A DNA stretch of 37,372 nt from an uncultured Muribaculaceae bacterium (GTDB lineage: Bacteria; Bacteroidota; Bacteroidia; Bacteroidales; Muribaculaceae). The stretch spans positions 1-37,372 of the forward strand of contig CAJUKX010000026.1 of assembly GCA_910586975.1 (NCBI GenBank), in the 5' to 3' direction. The position numbers and the translations under genes are program-made. Below are positions 17,394 to 24,443 of this stretch, piece after piece; the stretch's first letter is position 1; every line of letters begins with the position of its first letter. Below the pieces are notes generated by a model that had not been told where the DNA came from, did not search any database, and worked only from the letters and a program-made list of their open reading frames with translations.

Positions 17394-18223
17394 TATTCTG
17401 TAGCCGGCATCTTTCCGGTATGGAATTCAATAGAGAGACCACCCATTACGGCAGGTACTGAGAATGTGAACGTGGGATTTTCTTTGGCTACGTCGATTGT
17501 GCCTTCGAATGAACATTCATATTCCTTTACATTTCCGTTCATGCCCATTTCAGTTGTTCCTTTACCCGAAACAGTAAACTTGCCGTCGGCATATTGTACA
17601 GTGGCTGCGCTTACCGAGAAATCGCCCCATGTATCTGATGAATACTCTACCTTGTAGGTATCGTCGGTGTTTTTAGTTATGACTATCTGCTGGTCGTCGG
17701 CCATCATGCCCTGGAAGTATGTGCTTTTGGCTTCGGTATAGCCGCTGTAAGTTCCGGGCACTACGATTTCAGCAGGAATATCACCCTGTTTGAATTCGAT
17801 TTTAAGGCCTCCCATAACCTGCGGGCAAGAAAATGTGAGCGAAAGATCGTTTCCAACCAAAGAACCCTCAACAGTGCAGTCATATTCTTTGGCAGCGCTT
17901 CCGGCATGAGCCATGCTCGATTTACCGGCACCTTTGATCAGTATGCTGCCTGCGCCACCCGACAGGTCAGCACCGTCGATGGTCATTGTACCCCATGTAT
18001 CGGATGTATAGCTGATATTTACCTTATTTACTTCTGAAGAAGTAATTGTAACCACTTGGTCGCTTGCAGCCATATTAGAGAAATACTGGCACGAAGCTAA
18101 TGTGTATCCTGTGTAACGACCGGTTGTTTCTGCCGCAAGATTCTTGGGCTCATCATCGCTGCTGCATGACGACACAAAGGCCATCATAATCACCAGCAGA
18201 GAAAGTAGATTGATTTTTTTCAT
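17393..18223 (-). CDS. Tandem calycin-like domain lipoprotein heading the hmu operon
   Basis: 276 residues with a lipoprotein signal (LVIMMAFVSSC, followed by SSDDEP). The mature part is two copies of about 115 residues. Copy 1 (about 34-155) has GRYTGYTLASCQYFSNMAASDQ, SDTWGTMTI, EYDCTVEG and VMGGLKIEF. Copy 2 (about 156-273) has GTYSGYTEAKSTYFQGMMADDQ, SDTWGDFSV, EYECSFEG and VMGGLSIEF. This matches the calycin-like beta-barrel lipoproteins of Bacteroidales. It is first in the hmu operon and its stop overlaps the hmuY ATG by one base, suggesting a role in surface binding of heme or a hemoprotein. That role is inferred; it is not part of the classical six-gene hmu set. Confidence 0.85.
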   Translation of the reverse strand: MKKINLLSLLVIMMAFVSSCSSDDEPKNLAAETTGRYTGYTLASCQYFSNMAASDQVVTITSSEVNKVNISYTSDTWGTMTIDGADLSGGAGSILIKGAGKSSMAHAGSAAKEYDCTVEGSLVGNDLSLTFSCPQVMGGLKIEFKQGDIPAEIVVPGTYSGYTEAKSTYFQGMMADDQQIVITKNTDDTYKVEYSSDTWGDFSVSAATVQYADGKFTVSGKGTTEMGMNGNVKEYECSFEGTIDVAKENPTFTFSVPAVMGGLSIEFHTGKMPATE

Positions 18224-18263
18224 CTGTTTTTGGTAGTGTTATTATGTTTATTTTTTTCTGGTG

Positions 18264-18294
18264 CAAAGTTACTGAGTATTAAAAGTGCCATCAA
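18264..18294 (-). promoter_or_regulatory. Promoter of the hmu operon
   Basis: On the minus strand TTG (18294-18292), a 20-bp spacer and TAACTTTG (18271-18264) match the Bacteroidetes consensus. The start is predicted near 18260, about 37 nt before the calycin gene. Confidence 0.75.
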
Positions 18295-18386
18295 TTCCCA
18301 CTTTTAGTGTTTTTTGAATACCCTTATAGCATGAATATGGTATATGCAATACATATATGGGTGAAAAAATACCCTATTTTAGGGGA
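18295..18386. promoter_or_regulatory. Shared control region between hmu and the divergent di-iron regulator
   Basis: This 92-bp AT-rich stretch lies between the two -33 boxes. It contains short dyads: CCCTA-TTT-TAGGG at 18372-18384, directly before the -33 box of the regulator gene; GGGT/ACCC flanking GAAAAAAT just upstream; and two AATACCC direct repeats. These are candidate operators for the LuxR domain or an iron or redox factor. No site is proven. Confidence 0.4.
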
Positions 18387-18417
18387 TTGTACATAACATT
18401 TAATGGTCGTAACTTTG
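18387..18417 (+). promoter_or_regulatory. Promoter of the hemerythrin-LuxR regulator
   Basis: TTG (18387-18389), a 20-bp spacer and TAACTTTG (18410-18417). The -7 box is identical to that of the divergent hmu promoter. The in-frame ATG at 18403 lies upstream of the -7 box and cannot be the start from this promoter. Confidence 0.75.
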
Positions 18418-18444
18418 CTTTGGGAAATATGGCCCGGATTTATC

Positions 18445-19392
18445 ATGAAAGAAGCATCTACATATACACGTTTTGACATTCTGCGCGACATTATAGAAGA
18501 TAACATAAGACTGCTTGTTGTACTCAACCGATTTGGTATATCGCTTGGTTTCGGTGACAAGACTGTGGAAAGCGTCTGCAAGGGAAACGGAGTGGATACT
18601 GATACCTTTCTTGCAGTAATAAATTTTATCAGTGGCAAGAGCTGGGACTCTTATAAGGTATCGCTGCTTTCTCTTATCGGATATCTGCGCAACTCGCATC
18701 TGAGATTCACCGACTACATGCTGCCCTTGATTAAGAAAACCCTTATTGACGGACTGCATGAGGCCGAGAATCCTGAAATAGCTATAATCATTCTGCAATT
18801 TTACGATGATTATATCGAAGAAGTGAAGAAGCACATGGATTATGAGGATAGTGTGATATTCCGATATATCGAAGATTTGCTGAATGGTGTAATATCCGAT
18901 AAATTCAAAATAACTGATTTCTCATTGGGCCATGACCACATGGCGGCCAAGCTCGATGACCTTAAGGAACTGTTCATATATAAATATAAGCAAACAAACA
19001 ACGAAACCATCAATACAGCACTGATTCATCTGATGATGTGCGGCAGGGAATTGGTACAGCATTGCGAAATAGAGAACAAACTCTTGTTTCCGCAGGTTGA
19101 AAAGCTCGAACACGAACTCAAGACCCGAAAACCTGAAAACACGACTCATGATGAATCCGACACAGAAGCCGATTCCTCAACCCTTACCGACAGGGAAAAA
19201 GAAGTGCTGAGGTGGATTGCCCAAGGCTTGTCGACCAAAGAAATAGCCGACAAAATGTGTCTGTCATTCCACACAGTCAACTCATATCGCAAGAACATAA
19301 GCGAGAAGCTAAACATCCATTCGGTAGCCGGAATGGCCGTATATGCAATCCTGCATCATCTTATCGACATAAATGAAATTGATATACCGTAA
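18445..19392 (+). CDS. RIC/YtfE-like hemerythrin di-iron module fused to a LuxR-type DNA-binding domain
   Basis: 315 residues from ATG 18445, chosen because it follows the -7 box and begins MKEASTYTRFDILRDII. Residues about 10-62 resemble the ScdA_N (DUF542) domain of RIC proteins (VLNRFGISLGFGDKTVESVCKGNGVDTDTFLAVI), but the usual Cys pair is absent. Residues about 75-222 are hemerythrin-like: His85 (NSHLRF), His105, His130 and Glu134 (HMDYE), His163/His165 (GHDHM), and His206 and Glu210 (HCEIE). The spacing closely follows the di-iron ligands of E. coli YtfE. An acidic linker (231-245) leads to a LuxR HTH (246-310, LTDREKEVLRWIAQGLSTKEIADKM). It is divergent from the hmu operon. Predicted: a transcription factor sensing O2, NO or iron through a di-iron site (inference). 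Confidence 0.85.
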   Translation: MKEASTYTRFDILRDIIEDNIRLLVVLNRFGISLGFGDKTVESVCKGNGVDTDTFLAVINFISGKSWDSYKVSLLSLIGYLRNSHLRFTDYMLPLIKKTLIDGLHEAENPEIAIIILQFYDDYIEEVKKHMDYEDSVIFRYIEDLLNGVISDKFKITDFSLGHDHMAAKLDDLKELFIYKYKQTNNETINTALIHLMMCGRELVQHCEIENKLLFPQVEKLEHELKTRKPENTTHDESDTEADSSTLTDREKEVLRWIAQGLSTKEIADKMCLSFHTVNSYRKNISEKLNIHSVAGMAVYAILHHLIDINEIDIP

Positions 19393-19402
19393 GAAACTGT
19401 TT
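19390..19402 (+). repeat. 13-bp repeat TAAGAAACTGTTT at the left of the integrase gene
   Basis: This is identical to the left end of the MITE-like element at 20715-20727; beyond it one mismatch is followed by GAA in both. It begins with the stop codon of the hemerythrin-LuxR gene. It may be a solitary element end, making 19390-20882 a possible integrase-carrying element. Confidence 0.6.
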
Positions 19403-19446
19403 TGAACAGAAAGGCCATAATTTAAAAAGTTTATAATAAATGGTGG

Positions 19447-19473
19447 GGATGCACTTATTTCAAAAGTGCATCC
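19447..19473. promoter_or_regulatory. Dyad GGATGCACTT/AAGTGCATCC upstream of the integrase
   Basis: Perfect 10-bp arms with a 7-nt loop, overlapping the expected -33 region of the integrase promoter (-7 box TATCTTTG at 19482-19489). It is a candidate operator or recombination site. No T-run follows, so it is unlikely to be a terminator. Confidence 0.5.
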
Positions 19474-19481
19474 TCTTGCTA

Positions 19482-19489
19482 TATCTTTG
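19482..19489 (+). promoter_or_regulatory. -7 box of the tyrosine recombinase gene
   Basis: TATCTTTG, 19 nt before the ATG at 19509. It shows that the in-frame ATG at 19440 is upstream of the promoter. Confidence 0.5.
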
Positions 19490-19508
19490 TCAACTAAACT
19501 TTTTAAAA

Positions 19509-20711
19509 ATGGCTACGATAAAAGTAAAATTCCGTCCCTCGAATATCCCTGACCACGAGGGTTCAATCTACTATCAGATTATTCATGACCGAAGGCCGCG
19601 CCAACTTCTATCTGATTATCATGTATTTCCATCTGAGTGGGACGAAACCCGTTCTATGGTTGTGACAACCCCATCGAGTTCACGAAAACCATTTATTCTC
19701 TCAATAAGAGAACGAATAAGATGGGATGTGGAACGGCTTACAAAAATAGGCAGGCGCCTTGATGCCGAGGGACTGGCATATACGTCAGAAGATGTGATTG
19801 ACGAGTTCCGAAGATATGCCGACGAATACTCGGTATTTAACTTCATTGAAAACCTCATTGTCAAATTCAAGATGAACGGCAAGACAAGGACTTCTGAAAC
19901 ATACGCCGCCGCCCTCAACAGCTTCAAGAAGTTTCGCAGAAACGAAGATATAATGCTCGACAGCCTTACATCCGAGATAATGGAATCTTACGAAGCATGG
20001 CACAAGCAGCGCGGTAACTCGCCCAACACTATCTCATTCTATACACGTATTCTCAGAGCTGCATATCACCGTGCGGTAGAAGACGATATTATCGAGAACC
20101 GAAATCCCTTCCGCCATGTGTATACCGGTGTGGAAAAAACTATAAAAAGAGCCATACCCCTGTTGCACGTAAAGAAAATCAAGGCTCTCGATCTGTCGCT
20201 CGAACCTACTCTTGACTTTGCCCGCGATATGTTTCTTATGAGCTTCTACCTGAGAGGTATGAGTTTCATTGACATGGCTTTCTTGAAAAAGACCGACCTC
20301 AAACACGGTTATATAATTTACCGTCGCCGCAAGACCGGCCAGCAACTGACTATAGAATGGACCAAGGAAATGCAAAACATTCTTGACAAATACCCGGATA
20401 ATCCCACGCAATATCTGCTGCCTATAATCAAGAACGAGGGTATAAATGAACGATGTGCCTACCGCAACATAGGCTACAATATAAACCACAGCCTAAAAAA
20501 AATAGCTGAGATGGTAGGAGTAAATATTCCGCTTACCATGTATGTTGCCCGCCATTCGTGGGCTTCAGCAGCCAAATACAAGGGACTTCCGATAAGTGTG
20601 ATCAGCGAAGGCATGGGCCACGACAGCGAGGCCACAACTCAGATTTACCTCGCCTCACTCGACACTTCTTTGGTCGACAAAGCCTACTCGCTTATTATGG
20701 CATCGCTGTAG
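19509..20711 (+). CDS. Tyrosine recombinase/integrase (Bacteroidetes XerC/D-like)
   Basis: 400 residues from ATG 19509 (MATIKVKFRPS). The N-terminal arm-binding domain (1-95) is followed by the SAM-like core-binding domain (about 100-200, FNFIENLIVKFKMNGKTRTSETYAAA-like pattern). The catalytic domain has Arg249 (FYLRGMSFID), Arg348-His349 (YVARHSWAS, with Tyr346 where many family members have His), His371 (GHDSEA) and the nucleophile Tyr380 (TTQIYLASLD). It should cut and rejoin DNA through a 3'-phosphotyrosine. No excisionase or cargo genes are adjacent. A 13-bp repeat on the left and a MITE-like element starting 3 bp after its stop suggest it may act on those ends (inference). Confidence 0.92.
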   Translation: MATIKVKFRPSNIPDHEGSIYYQIIHDRRPRQLLSDYHVFPSEWDETRSMVVTTPSSSRKPFILSIRERIRWDVERLTKIGRRLDAEGLAYTSEDVIDEFRRYADEYSVFNFIENLIVKFKMNGKTRTSETYAAALNSFKKFRRNEDIMLDSLTSEIMESYEAWHKQRGNSPNTISFYTRILRAAYHRAVEDDIIENRNPFRHVYTGVEKTIKRAIPLLHVKKIKALDLSLEPTLDFARDMFLMSFYLRGMSFIDMAFLKKTDLKHGYIIYRRRKTGQQLTIEWTKEMQNILDKYPDNPTQYLLPIIKNEGINERCAYRNIGYNINHSLKKIAEMVGVNIPLTMYVARHSWASAAKYKGLPISVISEGMGHDSEATTQIYLASLDTSLVDKAYSLIMASL

Positions 20712-20713
20712 AA

Positions 20714-20882
20714 CTAAGAAACTGTTTAGAATTTATTTTATCTTGTCTTTGAGAGTCTTTTCTATGTATTTTAGATATGGATTCAGTCATTTAGGAGCCA
20801 CTAAACTCCATCATCAATATCAAAAATCCAAATGACAATCCTTCTCAAATCCTGCGACAAATAAATTTAAACAGTTTCTAAG
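20714..20882. mobile_element. MITE-like element, copy 1 (169 bp)
   Basis: CTAAG then AAACTGTTTA on the left (20714-20728) and TAAACAGTTT then CTAAG on the right (20868-20882) form terminal inverted repeats flanked by direct CTAAG. A second copy at 32820-32988 has the same length and differs at about five positions. It has no coding frame. CTAAG may be a target duplication or part of the element; having it in both copies favours the latter or strong site preference. Confidence 0.8.
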
Positions 20883-20902
20883 AGCATGTCTCAAAAAATC
20901 AT

Positions 20903-20933
20903 AAACCCCGGGGCGGCCATGCTTCGGGGTTTT
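20903..20933 (+). terminator. Rho-independent terminator after the integrase and MITE
   Basis: AAACCCCG (20903-20910) pairs with CGGGGTTT (20925-20932), with a short T-run at its end. It isolates the amylase gene from transcription through the integrase region. The rest of 20712-21035 holds only the MITE and the amylase promoter. Confidence 0.6.
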
Positions 20934-20989
20934 ACTATTATATTCTGTTAAAAATAGCTGCACGGCTGCGCAATAAAGTATTTTTTTAG

Positions 20990-20997
20990 TATTTTTG
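20990..20997 (+). promoter_or_regulatory. -7 box of the amylase gene
   Basis: TATTTTTG fits TAnnTTTG and ends 38 nt before the ATG at 21036. The -33 region is not clear. Confidence 0.4.
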
Positions 20998-21035
20998 CAA
21001 GACATTACTTATCACATATATTTTTCACTTAAATC

Positions 21036-22904
21036 ATGAAACACATACCAATCTTGTCGGCTGCACTGCTGGCTTCAGCCGCATCATTGTTTGGTGCCAA
21101 CCGTGCACCGCTTCTTACCAATGTCGAACCTCCGTATTGGTGGGTAGGAATGGCCAACGACACCTTGCAGGTGATGGTGACCGGCAACCAAATAGCCAAC
21201 GCAGATGTAAGCGTGGACTATCCCGGCGTGCGACTCGCCGAACAGACCACTCTCGAAAGCCCCAACTACAAATTGCTTTATTTCGTAATCGACCGCGACA
21301 CCAAGCCCGGCACTATGGATCTGTCATTCAAACTGGGCAAGCGTTCAGAAAAAGTGCCATACGAACTGAAAGCTCGTGACCGGGCAGCCACCGACTATAC
21401 CGGCTTTGATGCTTCAGATGTGCTGTATCTGCTGATGCCCGACCGCTTTGCATCTGACGGCAAAAGCGGCTCGGCAAAATCACTGGAATACAACCCCGGG
21501 GTAGACCGCGCCAACCCCAATGCACGTCATGGAGGCAACCTGGCCGGTGTGGGTCAGCATCTCGATTATCTTGACTCGCTGGGTGTCACCGCCCTATGGC
21601 TGTGCCCTGTGCTCACGAACGATATGCCCGGAGGTTCGTACCACGGCTACGCCACAACCGATTATTACAACATAGACCCTCGATTCGGCTCAAACGAAGA
21701 GTATCAGAAACTGATAAGCGATGCTCACGACAAGGGCTTGAAGGTGGTAATGGATATGATTTTCAATCACTCAGGTTCAAATCATCCCTGGATGAAAGAT
21801 ATGCCCTCGCGCGACTGGTTCAACCACCCCGACGGCGATGTGCTTACCAACTTCCGACTCACTACGGTTCACGATCCCTACGTGTCGCAGTACGACCTCG
21901 ACCATACCGTCAACGGCTGGTTCGTTCCATCCATGCCTGACCTCAACCAACGTAACCCGCACGTAATGAAGTATCTTACGCAGAACTCAATATGGTGGAT
22001 TGAATCGGCCAAAATCGACGGCATACGCATGGATACATACCCTTATGCCGACATGGACGCCATGAGCCGTTGGGCACACGATGTACTCACCGAATATCCC
22101 AACTTCAATATCGTGGGCGAATGCTGGTATGGCAGCGAGGCCGGCGGTGCATTCTGGCAGAAGGGCAACAAGATGAATCCCAAGGAAACATACCTGCCCA
22201 CCGTGATGGACTTCTGGTACGTGCAGAACGGACGCGATGCGCTTAACGCACAAACCGACCCTTGGAACGGTCTCAACAAGGTGTACGACCATCTCTCGCA
22301 GGACTTTCTGTATGCCGACCCGCAGCATGTGCTCACTTTCCTCGACAATCATGATTCTGACCGTTTCCTGGCCGATATGCCGGCAGCCATCGACTCGCTG
22401 GGCGTATGGAAGCAGGCTCAGACCCTGCTGCTCACCTCGCGCGGTATTCCTCAGATATACTACGGAACAGAGCTGCTGATGAATGGCTCCAAGGAGGGTT
22501 CTGACGGATATGTACGCCGAGACTTCCCCGGCGGATTCCCCGGCGATAAGGTCAACGCATTTACATCCGAGGGACGCACCGACGTTCAGAACGACGCTTG
22601 GAATTTTCTTTCTAAAGTACTCAATTGGCGTCGTGGCGCATCTAACGAGGTGATAGCAAAAGGCACACTCAAGCACTTTATGCCGCAGAACGGTGTGTAT
22701 GCCTACGAACGCCGACTTGGCAACAAGGCGGTAGTAGTGCTTATGAACGGCAACGATTCACCGCTCGACATCACAATGGAGCGTACTGCCGAGGTGCTTC
22801 CATACGGTTCTACATGGACCGACGCGCTAACCGGTAAGAAATTTACTGTAGAACAGCAGTTGCATCTCACTCCGCGTGAAATCCTCATTCTGCAGAATTG
22901 GTAA
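21036..22904 (+). CDS. GH13 alpha-amylase / neopullulanase-like secreted enzyme
   Basis: 622 residues. The signal peptide (MKHIPILSAALLASAASLFGA) is followed by an N-terminal cyclomaltodextrinase-type beta-sandwich (about 25-115, NVEPPYWWVGMANDTLQVMV) and the GH13 barrel. Conserved regions are visible: DMIFNH, DGIRMDTYPY with nucleophile Asp333, VGECWYG with acid/base Glu362, and FLDNHDSDRF with Asp440. The C-terminal beta domain ends LTPREILILQNW. Architecture resembles SusA-type periplasmic neopullulanases, which cut alpha-1,4 (and some alpha-1,6) links in imported malto-oligosaccharides. It stands alone, with no susCD partner adjacent; the SusCD at the left edge is 16 kb away. A strong terminator follows. 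Confidence 0.93.
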   Translation: MKHIPILSAALLASAASLFGANRAPLLTNVEPPYWWVGMANDTLQVMVTGNQIANADVSVDYPGVRLAEQTTLESPNYKLLYFVIDRDTKPGTMDLSFKLGKRSEKVPYELKARDRAATDYTGFDASDVLYLLMPDRFASDGKSGSAKSLEYNPGVDRANPNARHGGNLAGVGQHLDYLDSLGVTALWLCPVLTNDMPGGSYHGYATTDYYNIDPRFGSNEEYQKLISDAHDKGLKVVMDMIFNHSGSNHPWMKDMPSRDWFNHPDGDVLTNFRLTTVHDPYVSQYDLDHTVNGWFVPSMPDLNQRNPHVMKYLTQNSIWWIESAKIDGIRMDTYPYADMDAMSRWAHDVLTEYPNFNIVGECWYGSEAGGAFWQKGNKMNPKETYLPTVMDFWYVQNGRDALNAQTDPWNGLNKVYDHLSQDFLYADPQHVLTFLDNHDSDRFLADMPAAIDSLGVWKQAQTLLLTSRGIPQIYYGTELLMNGSKEGSDGYVRRDFPGGFPGDKVNAFTSEGRTDVQNDAWNFLSKVLNWRRGASNEVIAKGTLKHFMPQNGVYAYERRLGNKAVVVLMNGNDSPLDITMERTAEVLPYGSTWTDALTGKKFTVEQQLHLTPREILILQNW

Positions 22905-22922
22905 TCAGCCAATAATCTGAAT

Positions 22923-22962
22923 AAAATGCAGACAGCCGGTGACAATAGGCTGTCTGCATTTT
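22923..22962. terminator. Strong bidirectional terminator
   Basis: A 15-bp stem (22923-22937 with 22948-22962) contains GCAGACAGCC/GGCTGTCTGC. It is followed by T-rich DNA on the plus strand and, in reverse, by the run made from the A-rich arm. It separates the convergent amylase and outer-membrane-protein genes. Confidence 0.85.
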
Positions 22963-23754
22963 TTATTTTTTCAAAACATGGTAAAGAATTTGCCCTACTG
23001 GCAGGCCTATGGATACTTTTTTGCTGATTTTGTAATAAGGGGTGACTATCGGTTCGGCCTGATATCGGTTTGTTCCTACCTGTTGCACCGTCTGTACACC
23101 GGTCTGCACGCCCCACCGTTCATTAATCTGATAGTCTAAATATCCACCGAATTTCGATTGACCATAATAGCCTATCATTGACGGCGGCATGGGCATACCG
23201 TTGGCCATACGCGGTGGCCGGCCAAAATAATAATCGCCAAATACGGTAGCCGACAGCTTGGGGGTGAATTGGTATGATATGCTGCCATTAATACCATATT
23301 GGGTATGCAATCCCCTGAAATATCCGTATTTATTAACCATAGCCCCGGCATAGAATGTGAAATCGCCGGCCGACTGATATATGCCTAAAGCACCGCTGTC
23401 AATCTGCATCAGTCCCGGAAATGCCCTTATTCCACCTGAAGCTACAATTTCGCCGCTGCCCCAGCTTAACAGACGAGCCTGTCCGGGAGTATAACTCAGG
23501 TCGGGAACATGCAGATCAAGCGGATATGCAGCTCTGTATGGAAATAACATATCCGTTTCAGGATTATATCTCCACCTGTATTCCACAGGATTTATAACTG
23601 TTGACATACTGTCGGGCATTACTGTTGACTCCATTCTGACGCTGTCGGGTATGGCAGGAGCGATATTAATTGTTGAGTCCTTCAGCTCTGTTTGAGCAAA
23701 AGCCACGGTTGGCAACATAGCCACGAGCAATGACATATAATACTTGTACCTCAT
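22963..23754 (-). CDS. Putative outer-membrane beta-barrel protein, uncharacterised
   Basis: 263 residues. It starts with a signal peptide (MRYKYYMSLLVAMLPTVAFAQ). A low-complexity Ser/Met/Pro-rich segment (about 22-60) is followed by alternating aromatic and glycine strands (GDFTFYAGAMVNKYGYF, ISYQFTPKLSATVFGDYYFG, FGGYLDYQINERWGVQTGVQTV) like a small outer-membrane barrel. I do not recognise a named family. It is the third gene of a kinase-regulator-barrel operon, starting 5 bp after the regulator stop, so its expression should follow that two-component system. It could be an effector or an accessory of the system. Confidence 0.8.
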   Translation of the reverse strand: MRYKYYMSLLVAMLPTVAFAQTELKDSTINIAPAIPDSVRMESTVMPDSMSTVINPVEYRWRYNPETDMLFPYRAAYPLDLHVPDLSYTPGQARLLSWGSGEIVASGGIRAFPGLMQIDSGALGIYQSAGDFTFYAGAMVNKYGYFRGLHTQYGINGSISYQFTPKLSATVFGDYYFGRPPRMANGMPMPPSMIGYYGQSKFGGYLDYQINERWGVQTGVQTVQQVGTNRYQAEPIVTPYYKISKKVSIGLPVGQILYHVLKK

Positions 23755-23759
23755 AACTC

Positions 23760-24443
23760 TTATTCTTTAACGGTTAACATATAGCCGAAGCCACGCTGAT
23801 TTATTATGCTGATATTCGTATCTGGCCTAAAAGCTCTGCGCAGTTTGTGTATATAGCCGTGAAGTGAATTGCGGTTGCTAAGCTCATCGCGCCCCCAAAC
23901 GGCTATCATCAACTCGGTTGCATCCACAGTCATGCCCATATTGGCCGACAACTTTTTCAATATCCGTGTCTCGATGTTGGAAATTACAGTTTCCTTGCCG
24001 TTTATAGAAAGCAGCTGATTGCTTGCATCGAAGCTGAAGTTTCCTATAGAATACACTAAATTTTCGGCCTTGTCGCCGGCCATATTCCTCAGCAAGGCCT
24101 TGACCCTGACAAGCAGTTCCCTGAGTTCAAACGGCTTTTTCAAATAGTCGTTTGCCCCGATATCAAAACCTTCCTCAACATCAACAATTGTACTTTTTGC
24201 AGTAAGGAATATAATTGGCACTCGGTACGAAATTCGCCTTATTTCCCTTGCCATAGCAAAGCCGTCGAGCCGGGGCATCATCACATCGGCTACAACAAGG
24301 TCGGCACCTTCGGTCTTATATGCGGCAAGCCCCTCAATTCCGTCAAATGCCGCCGTTACCTCATAGCCTTGTTGACGCAGTGTATCACATACAATGAGCG
24401 AGAGGTCGCGCTCATCCTCTACAAACAGAATCTTAGCTTTCAT
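23760..24443 (-). CDS. OmpR-family response regulator
   Basis: 227 residues from ATG 24443 (MKAKILFVEDERDLS). The in-frame ATG at 24476 would add 11 unrelated residues and lies deeper in the kinase gene. The receiver has the acidic Glu9-Asp10, Asp53 (VVADVMMPRLDG), Thr in FLTAKS and Lys in LKKPFEL. The winged-helix DNA-binding domain (about 130-227) contains ISNIETRILKKLSANMG and SLHGYIHKLRRAF, ending NQRGFGYMLTV. It overlaps the upstream kinase gene by 11 bp, so they are a cognate pair. The TAAG direct repeats at 25911-25954 are its candidate operator. Confidence 0.94.
   Translation of the reverse strand: MKAKILFVEDERDLSLIVCDTLRQQGYEVTAAFDGIEGLAAYKTEGADLVVADVMMPRLDGFAMAREIRRISYRVPIIFLTAKSTIVDVEEGFDIGANDYLKKPFELRELLVRVKALLRNMAGDKAENLVYSIGNFSFDASNQLLSINGKETVISNIETRILKKLSANMGMTVDATELMIAVWGRDELSNRNSLHGYIHKLRRAFRPDTNISIINQRGFGYMLTVKE

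Noticed and set aside
18403..18444. Upstream start for the hemerythrin-LuxR regulator
   Set aside because: The ATG at 18403 is upstream of the -7 box at 18410-18417; MKEASTYTRF at 18445 is a better start.
20719..20877. Invertible promoter flipped by the adjacent recombinase
   Set aside because: The inverted ends are short (about 10 bp), no TAnnTTTG promoter is present inside in either orientation, and copy 2 is far from any recombinase.
21987..22676. Open frame of 229 codons on the minus strand
   Set aside because: It is antisense to the catalytic part of the GH13 amylase, whose conserved motifs fix the true frame.
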